NCBI GenBank assembly: GCA_023447635.1
Contig: JAEXNA010000003.1
Span: 1 to 19,187, forward strand
Reading direction: 5' to 3'
Length of the DNA: 19,187 nucleotides
Source of the DNA: Vulcanimicrobiota bacterium
GTDB taxonomy: Bacteria; Vulcanimicrobiota; Xenobia; Xenobiales; JADMJV01
Position 1 is the stretch's first letter; the number at the start of each line of letters is the position of its first letter. Below, piece by piece: positions 13,542 through 19,187 of this stretch. A model generated the notes under the pieces. It saw only the letters and a list, made by a program, of their open reading frames with translations, was not told where the DNA came from and searched no databases. Made by a program: the position numbers and the translations under genes.

Positions 13542-13549
13542 CCAGCGCT
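13534..13549 (+). terminator. Hairpin at the stop codon of the HNH gene
   Basis: AGCGCT at 13534-13539 and again at 13544-13549; since AGCGCT is self-complementary, the two form a 6-bp stem with loop AGCC. It is followed by TTGTGG, so termination would be weak without a longer T run. Confidence 0.35.
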
Positions 13550-13672
13550 TTGTGGCGGAACGCATTCAGTGCGCATTTCATAATGACTTCCGCGCACCAG
13601 TCCTGGAACGTAGAAGTACATCGAGGCCTCGAGATCACGAGTTCCGTAAGAAGGAACCCCGTCTACGAGATT

Positions 13673-13717
13673 GACAACCTGGTCCTAACTCGGACGCTCG
13701 CCCATAGGTTCTTCTAA
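13673..13717 (+). pseudogene. Remnant: 3' end of a paralogue of the broken gene at 10815
   Basis: Fifteen codons including the stop, DNLVLTRTLAHRFF then TAA, matching DNLVLTWTLAHKFF of the gene ending at 11372. I could not follow the similarity upstream of 13673, so only the tail survives. It is the start of the right-hand direct repeat. Confidence 0.6.
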
Positions 13718-13765
13718 CGCCTCCACCCCGGTGTTCTCTATGCGCCATAGTCCTTCGGTTTGGGA
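13673..13765 (+). repeat. Right direct repeat flanking the Septu-like pair
   Basis: Matches 11328-11421: gene tail, GTGTTCTCTATGCGCCATAG, TTCGGTTTGGG. It runs straight into R2 copy c. The copies enclose about 2.25 kb containing only the ATPase-HNH operon. Confidence 0.7.
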
Positions 13766-13766
13766 A

Positions 13767-13817
13767 GCGCCATCGGGCAGATGAGATCATCTCTGCTAAC
13801 TTGGGGATCGCCGAGCG
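13767..13817 (+). repeat. Interspersed repeat R2, copy c
   Basis: GCGCCATCGGGCAGA, core TGAGATCATCTCTGC (13782-13796), then TTGGGGATCGCCGAGCG. It lies at the right side of the Septu-like cassette, just past the direct repeat. Confidence 0.7.
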
Positions 13818-13828
13818 TCGACGCGGGT

Positions 13829-15418
13829 TCACAGGATCTCGACCGCGAGGACGTGCTGGTCCATCGGGTCCAGGTCTACGATGCAGAAGCCCACAGCCGT
13901 CTCCTGGGCGATGGAGCGGGCATAGCGGGCGTTCTGATAATGAGCGAACTTGATGAACGCGGTCAGGCCCTCGGGGACGCTCTCTTCGATGACGAAGGAC
14001 GTCTCTATCTGACTGGCCAGTTCCGACGAGACCTCCGTCATCCCCGCCAGGGCCGCTCGGCAGAGGTCGAGCATCGGCGGACGCAACCGGCGTCGGTGGT
14101 AGATCTTTCGCGCAACTTCGCGCACGGCTAGCACCGGGTCGGAGGTCCCGACCTCCCCTACCTCCTCCAAGAAGGTGTCGTCGGGCCAGACCCCCGCGAC
14201 GCCCAGGGCCGCAAGGCGGACACCAAGCACGGGGTGGCGAAGTCCCCGCTCCACCAGGTCCGGCCGCCGTCCTGGATAACGCGAGAGCCCTCGCAGAACC
14301 GGCTCGAGCACTCTAGCGTTCTTCCATCGGGCGTAGCAAAGCCCGAGTTCGAAAGCAGGGCTGCCCTCGTCCGGCTCCACCTGTACCCCGTCGAGCAGGT
14401 CGGCCCTCAGTAGGTACGGGACGACCTCCTCCCAGGCCACGAAGTCGTCAGGGTGCTCCCCCAGACGAAGGGCGGCAAGACGGTCCAGATCCTGGCCGGT
14501 CTTCCGAGCGACCATCCAGGCCTGACGGCGCTCGAACTCCTCGTCCGACTCCAGGGCCGGCAGGATCAACTCCAACCAGTCCTCCTCCACCGTGGGATCC
14601 AGGAAGAAGTGAGTCAGACGTCGCGGCTCCTGCAGAATGCGCCGCTGATAGATGTCGTCCGTCGAAGCAGCGGCGACCAAGGCGGCCATCCCGGGTCGCG
14701 TCAGCAAGGCCTCCCGGAGATCCCCGCGGCTGGTCCAGAACTCTGCGGTCGTCCTGAGGAGACGAAGCTCTTTGAGCTCTCCAAAGCCACCCCCACGCCA
14801 GCCCCAGATGGGAGGGCGGAGGGACGGGAACCCGTGCTCCAGGGCGAACCTCAACCGCTCCTCGGTCGGTCTCCTCAGGAGCAAGGCCAGGACGGGGATC
14901 TTCTCGGAACCTTGAAGGGTGAGGACGAGACGGCGGTAGTCCTGTTCGCGCGTAGGCGATAGCTTCGCGATGATCCCGAGAGCTTGAACGGTGAACGCTC
15001 CATTTTGTGCGAGGATCCTGGAAGCGTCCAGGTCCTGCGACTCTCCCAGGAAATTCAGGTAGAGGAGCCCGAGTCGCACTTCCTCTCGCCGCGTTCCTTG
15101 CTGCACCATCAGGCGTGCCGCGTCGCGATAGGTCTGGCGCTCGGATGGCTTCAGACAACGGCACGCATGTCGAGTCTGGGCTTTCTGACCCCTCATCCCG
15201 CCAGGCCACACGAACCTTTGGAAGTTCCTGGTTGTGGAGTCGACGAGGTCGGCCGCGAACGGGTTTTGGAGGGTGGAGCGGAATCGGCGTTCCCGCCACT
15301 GGAGGGTGAGGCCGCGCTCGTGTCCTCCACCTTCCAGGAACTCCTGGCTGTCAGGGAGTTCGAGGGGATGAGTTACGGGGGAGCGGCGGAGGAATTCCAG
15401 GAGCGGTTCACCGGTCAT
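13829..15418 (-). CDS. Large helical (HEAT-like) hypothetical protein
   Basis: A 529-residue, Leu/Arg/Glu-rich soluble protein. The C-terminal half reads as paired helices of the HEAT/armadillo sort, for example HPVLGVRLAALGVAGVWPDD followed by DPVLAVREVARKIYHRRRLR, and EPVLRGLSRYPGRRPDLVER before it. The N-terminal half has more such helices (EEVRLGLLYLNFLGESQDLD and a following ILAQNGAF segment). No catalytic motif, signal peptide or membrane helix. Start ATG 15418 has GAGGA directly adjacent, so the exact start is uncertain; the frame remains open around it. It is divergent from the membrane-protein gene at 15581 across a gap with two palindromes. HEAT-like arrays act as binding scaffolds; the partner is unknown. 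Confidence 0.7.
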   Translation of the reverse strand: MTGEPLLEFLRRSPVTHPLELPDSQEFLEGGGHERGLTLQWRERRFRSTLQNPFAADLVDSTTRNFQRFVWPGGMRGQKAQTRHACRCLKPSERQTYRDAARLMVQQGTRREEVRLGLLYLNFLGESQDLDASRILAQNGAFTVQALGIIAKLSPTREQDYRRLVLTLQGSEKIPVLALLLRRPTEERLRFALEHGFPSLRPPIWGWRGGGFGELKELRLLRTTAEFWTSRGDLREALLTRPGMAALVAAASTDDIYQRRILQEPRRLTHFFLDPTVEEDWLELILPALESDEEFERRQAWMVARKTGQDLDRLAALRLGEHPDDFVAWEEVVPYLLRADLLDGVQVEPDEGSPAFELGLCYARWKNARVLEPVLRGLSRYPGRRPDLVERGLRHPVLGVRLAALGVAGVWPDDTFLEEVGEVGTSDPVLAVREVARKIYHRRRLRPPMLDLCRAALAGMTEVSSELASQIETSFVIEESVPEGLTAFIKFAHYQNARYARSIAQETAVGFCIVDLDPMDQHVLAVEIL

Positions 15419-15439
15419 TCCTCGGTGAGACCAGGAGAG

Positions 15440-15452
15440 CTGATGTCATCAG
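15440..15452. promoter_or_regulatory. 13-bp palindrome CTGATG-T-CATCAG
   Basis: A perfect odd-length palindrome 22 bases upstream of the start of the minus-strand HEAT-like gene, in the divergent intergenic region. Its symmetry and place fit an operator; no regulator gene is adjacent. Confidence 0.35.
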
Positions 15453-15490
15453 GTCGTGCTCGCGATCAAGGCTCGGAGCCAGCCGTTGGT

Positions 15491-15513
15491 GTGAGCTCAG
15501 GATATCAGCTCAC
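15491..15513. promoter_or_regulatory. 7-bp inverted repeat GTGAGCT/AGCTCAC
   Basis: GTGAGCT (15491-15497) and AGCTCAC (15507-15513) flank a nine-base centre that itself contains GATATC. It lies between the divergent genes 15418 and 15581. It could be an operator or an RNA hairpin. Confidence 0.35.
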
Positions 15514-15580
15514 GGACAGATGGGCAAGGAGCGACTCTCGTCGTAAAGAATATCTCAGGATGTCCGATCCTGAGGCGAGA

Positions 15581-16069
15581 ATGAAGCTGGTACCGAGCGC
15601 GACTCCAATAGAGTTGCCTCGAATGGCCATCCCTGCCGTGGTTTTCTTTTCCATCTACGGGAGCACGATCCTGGCCGTTTTGATCAGCGAACTCTTAACC
15701 TGGGGTTCGCCGAACGGACCTCCGATATGGCCAAGCCTTGTCCTCGGAGTCGTTGCCGGTATCCTTGTCGCTCGACGCGTGTGTCGCGGCCACCCCTGCG
15801 GTCACGAGTTGCAGGAACAGCGGCCACTTCCCACCTCCGACCCGTGGCCGGAAGAGTCGGTCAGGGTTCTTGACCAGGTTGACGATCTTCTCAACAACCC
15901 GGAATGGGGCCTGGGACAGCGGCGATGGCGCGCGCTCAGGGCGGTCAAATTTCTGCGAAAGCATCGTCCGGACGGTCCAGAAGATCTTCGCCGTTACTTT
16001 CTTCAGCAGGAGAGATGGTGCCTGAACTTTGCGGGAAAGCCAGAAGAGGCTGCTCGTCTGACGACGTGA
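15581..16069 (+). CDS. Two-pass inner-membrane hypothetical protein
   Basis: 162 residues, the C-terminal part of a much longer open frame whose earlier portion only mirrors the minus-strand gene. Start ATG 15581 is chosen for GAGG six bases upstream; ATG 15560 is possible. Two hydrophobic helices are plain: AIPAVVFFSIYGSTILAVLI and IWPSLVLGVVAGILVARRV. The remaining 90 residues are soluble and basic (NNPEWGLGQRRWRALRAVKF, then a KHRPDGPEDLRRYFLQQ helix), probably cytoplasmic. No family recognised. It is divergent from the HEAT-like gene; R1 copy d follows its stop by about 35 bases. Confidence 0.65.
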   Translation: MKLVPSATPIELPRMAIPAVVFFSIYGSTILAVLISELLTWGSPNGPPIWPSLVLGVVAGILVARRVCRGHPCGHELQEQRPLPTSDPWPEESVRVLDQVDDLLNNPEWGLGQRRWRALRAVKFLRKHRPDGPEDLRRYFLQQERWCLNFAGKPEEAARLTT

Positions 16070-16103
16070 CGCCCTCCGCCCGAACCGCCAGATCAGCGCT
16101 CGA

Positions 16104-16140
16104 CCTTGTCCCTAGCGGGGAACGAAACTTTGTTCGACGG
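16104..16140 (+). repeat. Interspersed repeat R1, copy d
   Basis: CCTTGTCCCTAGCGGGGAAC then GAAACTTTGTTCGACGG. Hairpin 1 is CCC-TAGC-GGG; hairpin 2 is GAACGA/TTGTTC with a G-T pair where copy a has G-C. Confidence 0.75.
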
Positions 16141-16237
16141 TGAGCAAGGATAGCGCCAGAGCTCAGACCCCTGTCAGAGCCGTGGCGGTTTGGCAACCCA
16201 GTCCCGTAGCGCTTCCGATAAATTCGCGGCCTGGGAT

Positions 16238-16288
16238 CGCCGATCACCATCGTAGAGCGGATGAGATCATCTCTGCCAGCCTGAGAAG
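16238..16288 (+). repeat. Interspersed repeat R2, copy d
   Basis: CGCCGATCACCATC, GAGCGGA, core TGAGATCATCTCTGC (16262-16276), CAGCCTGAGAAG. It lies about 50 bases upstream of the Rpn gene, as copy a does upstream of Rpn tail copy A, so it may have been carried with the locus. Confidence 0.75.
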
Positions 16289-16323
16289 ATTGTAGACACG
16301 TGCGCTCGATGTCCGTCATCGGG

Positions 16324-16329
16324 TATACT
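16324..16329 (+). promoter_or_regulatory. Candidate -10 box TATACT of the Rpn gene
   Basis: TATACT matches the -10 consensus in five of six bases and lies in GGGTATACTGGTATCC, itself nearly palindromic. It ends nine bases before the ATG at 16339, so a transcript from it would be almost leaderless, which agrees with the absence of a ribosome site. The same sequence is kept upstream of tail copy A (8598-8613). No good -35 box is visible. Confidence 0.35.
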
Positions 16330-16338
16330 GGTATCCGG

Positions 16339-17217
16339 ATGGAACTGACTCTACTCAACGACATCTTGTTCAAGGTCGTTTTCGGGACGCAGCGCAATGC
16401 GGAGGCGCTGCGCGGTCTGCTCAATGCCATCCTCGGTCTGCAGGGCGAGGATCGTATCCAGAGCGTTACCCTGCTGAATCCGCTGCGCGACAAAGAGAGG
16501 CTCACTGATAAGGGCACGGCTCTCGATGTGAAAGCCCGCGACGGTCGAGGCAGCCTATACAACATCGAAGTTCAGGTCCAGGCTCAAGAGGCGTATCGCG
16601 AGCGCTCGCTTTTCTACGCAGCCAATCTGATTAGCAGTCAGGTCGAGGCGGGGCAAGACTACCGCCTACTCCGCAAGACGATCCACATCTCGCTGACGGA
16701 CTTCGTGCTCTTCCCAGACCTCGAGGACCTCCACAGCACCTACGTTCTTTATGACCGCCAGCACGATTGTGTCCTTGGCGATCTGCTCGAGCTTCACTAT
16801 CTAGAGATGGCAAAGTTCCGAATCGACGATCACGAGGAACTCTCGAGTTCGCTCGATCGCTGGTTCTACTTTATGAGGACAGCGGAACGATACCAGGACG
16901 TGACGGATATGCCCGTGTCGTTACAGCAAGAAGAAGGGATGGATATTGCGATGCGCGCCACACACAACGCTCTCTCCAACGACGAAGTCCGCGAGGCCAT
17001 CGAGGCTCGTCGCAAGTGGGAACGAGACCGAATCACCGAGATGAACATCGCCGTGGAAGCCGGCGAGGCGAGGGGTGAGGCAAGAGGTGAGGCCAGAGGC
17101 AAAGCTGAGGGTGAAGCCTCCGCTAGACTGGATATTGCTAGAAGTCTTCTCGCTAGCGGCCAATCGGCAGACTTGATCTACCAGGTCACCGGCCTTCGGG
17201 CTGACGAGCTGGAGTAA
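16339..17217 (+). CDS. rpn-like: Rpn-family PD-(D/E)XK nuclease (PDDEXK_2 / recombination-promoting nuclease)
   Basis: 292 residues, usual for the family. The N-terminus LLNDILFKVVFGTQRNAEAL is the family's opening motif; the catalytic core is KGTALDVKARDGRGSLYNIE with Asp63, Glu77 and, two residues on, Gln79 (ExQ). Residues 85-185 complete the fold (YRERSLFYAANLISSQVEAG; HISLTDFVLF). The C-terminal 90 residues are a charged helix, GEAR/GKAE four-residue repeats and the helix pair ending VTGLRADELE. Rpn proteins are DNA endonucleases linked to recombination and phage defence; E. coli rpn genes also encode a short C-terminal product from an internal start that restrains the nuclease. Matching internal ATGs occur here at 16939 and 16951 after AAGAAGAAGGG. 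The start at 16339 has no ribosome site and may be leaderless. The tail is duplicated at 8578-9199. Confidence 0.85.
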   Translation: MELTLLNDILFKVVFGTQRNAEALRGLLNAILGLQGEDRIQSVTLLNPLRDKERLTDKGTALDVKARDGRGSLYNIEVQVQAQEAYRERSLFYAANLISSQVEAGQDYRLLRKTIHISLTDFVLFPDLEDLHSTYVLYDRQHDCVLGDLLELHYLEMAKFRIDDHEELSSSLDRWFYFMRTAERYQDVTDMPVSLQQEEGMDIAMRATHNALSNDEVREAIEARRKWERDRITEMNIAVEAGEARGEARGEARGKAEGEASARLDIARSLLASGQSADLIYQVTGLRADELE

Positions 17218-17221
17218 AGTG

Positions 17222-17255
17222 TTTGTCCCCACGGGGAACGAAACTTTGTTCGACG
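17222..17255 (+). repeat. Interspersed repeat R1, copy e
   Basis: TTTGTCCCCACGGGGAACGA then AACTTTGTTCGACG, five bases after the Rpn stop. TCCC-CACG-GGGA is a perfect stem; the second hairpin equals copy d. Here it could also act as a transcript 3' end. Confidence 0.75.
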
Positions 17256-17292
17256 ATGGGAGCGCTAACAGACCGAGTCGGTAGAGAGGACG

Positions 17293-17838
17293 TCAACCTT
17301 CGTTCGAAGTCTGCTCCCAAGCCGCCAGGCGTTGCCTCCACTCGGCGGCCCTCTCCGGCTCCGCCTCCAACCCGTAACAGCCGTCGAAGATGTTGATCAG
17401 CTCTCCGAAGGCGGCTTCCGCGTCGCCGCGGTCGGAGCCGTTGGTGGCGGCTTCGAGGAACGATAGGCCTTCCGCCCTGAGGGTCTCTCCACCATCTCCC
17501 CGCATCATCATGGAGCCGCAGGCGACCTGAGACTCGGTGTGTCCGCCGAGCGCGGCGAGGCGATACCAGAAGCGAGCACGGGTGAAGTTTTTCTCGTACC
17601 CGTCCTCTCCCCAGATGTAGCAGACGGCCAGGTCGCGCTGAGCTTGCAGCGACCCCAATTCGGCTGCCCGGAGCAAGAGGTCGCGCGTCTTAGAACCGAC
17701 CCTGCGATCCGAAGAGACCTGGGAGAGGTAGAGCAGGTACTGCGCTTCGGCGTCGCCCTCGGTGGCGGCCTGACGGACGGCTCTCAGGGTTCGAGAATCC
17801 AGAGTGCCGGCAATATCTCGCAAGGCCACGAAATCCAT
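17293..17838 (-). CDS. Sel1-repeat protein
   Basis: 181 residues of Sel1-like (SLR, a TPR relative) helical repeats. The best units are GDAEAQYLLYLSQVSS, AAELGSLQAQRDLAVCYIWG and FTRARFWYRLAALGGHTESQ, with the usual A..W..LAA..G...A.......G spacing; a further unit is GLSFLEAATNGSDRGDAEAA. No signal peptide, so probably cytoplasmic. Such repeats form scaffolds for protein contacts and are common in secreted-effector and signalling loci, but no partner is evident. The start ATG 17838 is followed by VALRDIAGTLDSRTL; upstream sequence lacks a strong ribosome site. It is divergent from the anchored protein at 18059 across R2 copy e. Confidence 0.75.
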   Translation of the reverse strand: MDFVALRDIAGTLDSRTLRAVRQAATEGDAEAQYLLYLSQVSSDRRVGSKTRDLLLRAAELGSLQAQRDLAVCYIWGEDGYEKNFTRARFWYRLAALGGHTESQVACGSMMMRGDGGETLRAEGLSFLEAATNGSDRGDAEAAFGELINIFDGCYGLEAEPERAAEWRQRLAAWEQTSNEG

Positions 17839-17928
17839 AATCCGAAATTCTGGCCGGCGCCTCCAACCTCCTCGCGCGAAGGTTCACTGAGCAGGGACGG
17901 AACCGATAGCTCGAACTTGAAGGGGACC

Positions 17929-17986
17929 GCGATCACCATCGGGGCGCGGATGAGATCATCTCTGCCCACCTGGGGATCGCCGGGAA
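17929..17986 (+). repeat. Interspersed repeat R2, copy e
   Basis: The most complete copy: CGATCACCATCGGGGCGCGG, then A and core TGAGATCATCTCTGC (17951-17965), CCACCTGGGGATCGCCGGG. GGCGCGGATG can pair imperfectly with CATCTCTGCC across AGAT. Confidence 0.8.
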
Positions 17987-18058
17987 GAAAACTTTGCTGG
18001 TGGCTACTGACTGCGGAGACGCTGGGGCGGATGTCTCTGGTCTGAAGGGAGAGCGTCA

Positions 18059-18640
18059 TTGACGATGCAGGGCCAAATCAACCCGTGGAGGTTGGCGATC
18101 TGGATTCTGGCGGCTGTCTACGTCGCCCTCACCGCCTGGTGGGTCCAACCCAGGCCGGAGCCGGTCGAGGAGACGATTCCGGTCACTAGGGCCATCCCCT
18201 CGACCTGGGTAGAGCAGGCCAGAACAACCTCTCCAGACGGCCTGCTGGACGCCGTCATCGCGCACGCGGATCCGGCGGAGACAAGACAGACAGTGGGTGA
18301 GGAGGGAAGGCCCAGCGTACAGATACCGGTGGAGGGGGACGAAGCGTTGGAGGACCGCTTGCTCTCGGTCCGAGTCGTCCCCAAAGGAGAACCGCTGGAA
18401 CGGGAGAGGCCTTACTTCTGGATCCAGAGCAGTCTCTTCAGGGAGAGAGTCGCCGAGAAGTCGGTGCTGACCGGCTACGACGCTCCAGAACTGCAGGCGA
18501 CCTGGGAAGGCAACGGCGCCCTCCTGGTCCACGGCAAGGTCGGCAAGGTAGAGCATAAGACGCCGGAGGCCGTCGTGCCGAGCGCTGGAACTCCCCGGAG
18601 GGTCGCGCTCAGATACGCCCTTGACGCGACGAACCCGTAG
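18059..18640 (+). CDS. Single-pass membrane-anchored hypothetical protein
   Basis: 193 residues. TTG 18059 is preferred because GGGAG ends seven bases upstream; ATG 18065 is the alternative. Residues 9-28 (PWRLAIWILAAVYVALTAWW) form an N-terminal hydrophobic anchor preceded by few charges, then PRPEPVEE begins a soluble, probably periplasmic domain of 160 residues rich in beta strands (DRLLSVRVVPKGEPLERERP; GNGALLVHGKVGKVEHK). No family recognised. Its stop lies 22 bases from that of the converging next gene; TAGCG (18638-18642) and CGCTA (18660-18664), one arm at each stop, can pair. Confidence 0.65.
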   Translation: MTMQGQINPWRLAIWILAAVYVALTAWWVQPRPEPVEETIPVTRAIPSTWVEQARTTSPDGLLDAVIAHADPAETRQTVGEEGRPSVQIPVEGDEALEDRLLSVRVVPKGEPLERERPYFWIQSSLFRERVAEKSVLTGYDAPELQATWEGNGALLVHGKVGKVEHKTPEAVVPSAGTPRRVALRYALDATNP

Positions 18641-18661
18641 CGCTCCAGCACTGATGAGTCG

Positions 18662-19187
18662 CTAGTGAAAGCCCAACACGTACACGAAAGCTTTGGGGAA
18701 CCCGCTGTCATAAGCCCCGTCGAGATCGTTCTCCTCCACCCCCTCCAGGACCAGGTACGGCCCGTGAATGGCGCCCTCAACCATGACCAACCTGAAGGTG
18801 TAGGTTCTTTCCCAAAGAGGCAACGCCCTGACCGTTTTTCTGCCATCCGCCCCATCCTCGGTCCAGGTCCCTCCCCCGCCGTGAAGGGTCATCTTGTTGC
18901 CGCGGATAGAGTAGGTGCCCTGTTCCTGGAAAGTGATGACGGCGCCGGTGCTGGCTCCGATGGTGCCCTCCAGACTGTAGGAGTCTTTCCCGAACCTGTA
19001 GCTTCGAGCCGCGAGCGAGGTCTTCATCCGGACGCCGTTGACGGGCTGGCTATCGTAGTTACCGTCGTCCCTGAAGGTCCAGTCGCCCCCGGAGACCACG
19101 CCCGCCGGTTGGACGTTGCCCTCCAGGAATTTCTCAACCTCTGGCCGGTATGAGGTGTCGTTGTACGAGGCAGTCACGGCCGTGTAC
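18662..19187 (-). CDS. Beta-rich hypothetical protein, 5' end beyond the window
   Basis: The frame is open to the right edge, so the true start is probably outside; GTG 19177 is the first possible start inside (171 residues). The visible part alternates Gly/Asn turns with strands: FLEGNVQPAGVVSGGDWTFR, SYRFGKDSYSLEGTIGASTG, then ITFQEQGTYSIRGNKMTLHG and TYTFRLVMVEGAIHGPYLVL. This pattern, with FxxDGxY and GTYSIxGNxMTLH, resembles lipocalin-like secreted beta-barrel proteins of unknown role. A signal peptide cannot be judged because the N-terminus is missing. Family suggestion is weak; the presence of a gene is well supported by the sequence pattern. Confidence 0.6.
   Translation of the reverse strand, partial: YTAVTASYNDTSYRPEVEKFLEGNVQPAGVVSGGDWTFRDDGNYDSQPVNGVRMKTSLAARSYRFGKDSYSLEGTIGASTGAVITFQEQGTYSIRGNKMTLHGGGGTWTEDGADGRKTVRALPLWERTYTFRLVMVEGAIHGPYLVLEGVEENDLDGAYDSGFPKAFVYVLGFH

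Noticed and set aside
14984..15559. Long N-terminal part of the plus-strand frame that ends at 16069
   Set aside because: Most of it is antisense to the HEAT-like gene, its protein is low-complexity and unlike the clear membrane protein that begins at 15581, and the ribosome site supports the later start.
6150..17255. R1 and R2 copies as parts of a CRISPR array
   Set aside because: The copies are single, hundreds to thousands of bases apart and separated by genes; there are no regular spacers and no cas genes.
8482..17986. R1 and R2 as integron attC sites
   Set aside because: No paired RYYYAAC/GTTRRRY ends with the expected spacing are visible, cargo genes are in both orientations, and no integrase is present.

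Overview
The window looks like an accessory island of a high-G+C, probably Gram-negative bacterium. Most genes carry Shine-Dalgarno sites, the bulk of the sequence is visibly GC-rich, and the region at about 1150-2740 is less so. Nothing here fixes the taxon: there is no rRNA, tRNA or core gene. An uncultured Acidobacteriota-, Myxococcota- or Gammaproteobacteria-like host is a guess only. Genes are short, face both ways, are mostly unrecognised, and are separated by interspersed palindromic repeats.

Layout. (1) Positions 1-907, minus: an IS630-family transposase in two overlapping frames joined at a T_TTT_TTC slippery site, cut by the window edge. (2) 1156-2740: an HNH-like protein divergent from an XRE-type regulator. 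(3) 2957-4207: a TPR protein with an unrecognised C-terminal domain. (4) 6108-4210, minus: three small hypothetical genes, one of them BamE/SmpA-like and membrane-anchored, two of them coupled by an 8-bp overlap. (5) 6285-8414: a compact operon of a 34-codon ORF, a B12-binding radical SAM enzyme and a multi-pass membrane protein, each overlapping the next. (6) 8578-9199: two tandem stand-alone copies of the C-terminal tail of an Rpn-family nuclease. (7) 9385-11372: a small four-cysteine protein, an unrecognised protein, and a gene broken by an in-frame TAG. (8) 11644-13541: an AAA ATPase plus HNH pair of the Septu (PtuA/PtuB) type, lying between two diverged direct repeats of about 93 bp. (9) 13829-16069: a HEAT-like protein divergent from a two-pass membrane protein. 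(10) 16339-17217: an intact Rpn-family PD-(D/E)XK nuclease, the source or sibling of the tail copies. (11) 17293-19187: a Sel1-repeat protein, a single-pass membrane-anchored protein and a partial beta-rich protein.

Two interspersed repeat families recur between modules. R1 (five copies, starting TTGTCCC) carries two small hairpins with compensating changes. R2 (five good copies plus one decayed) shares the core TGAGATCATCTCTGC. All copies found lie in the same orientation whatever the direction of the flanking genes.

The most interesting points are these. (a) The Rpn locus: a full-length nuclease, an exactly 540-bp in-frame deletion derivative, and a second short copy whose codon differences are mostly synonymous. 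This suggests free-standing versions of the intragenic RpnS-type inhibitor. (b) The peptide-size ORF, B12-radical SAM and membrane-protein operon. (c) The Septu-like cassette bracketed by repeats. With the IS630 element, the Rpn genes and the Septu pair, the region reads as a defence and mobile-element island with many orphan genes.
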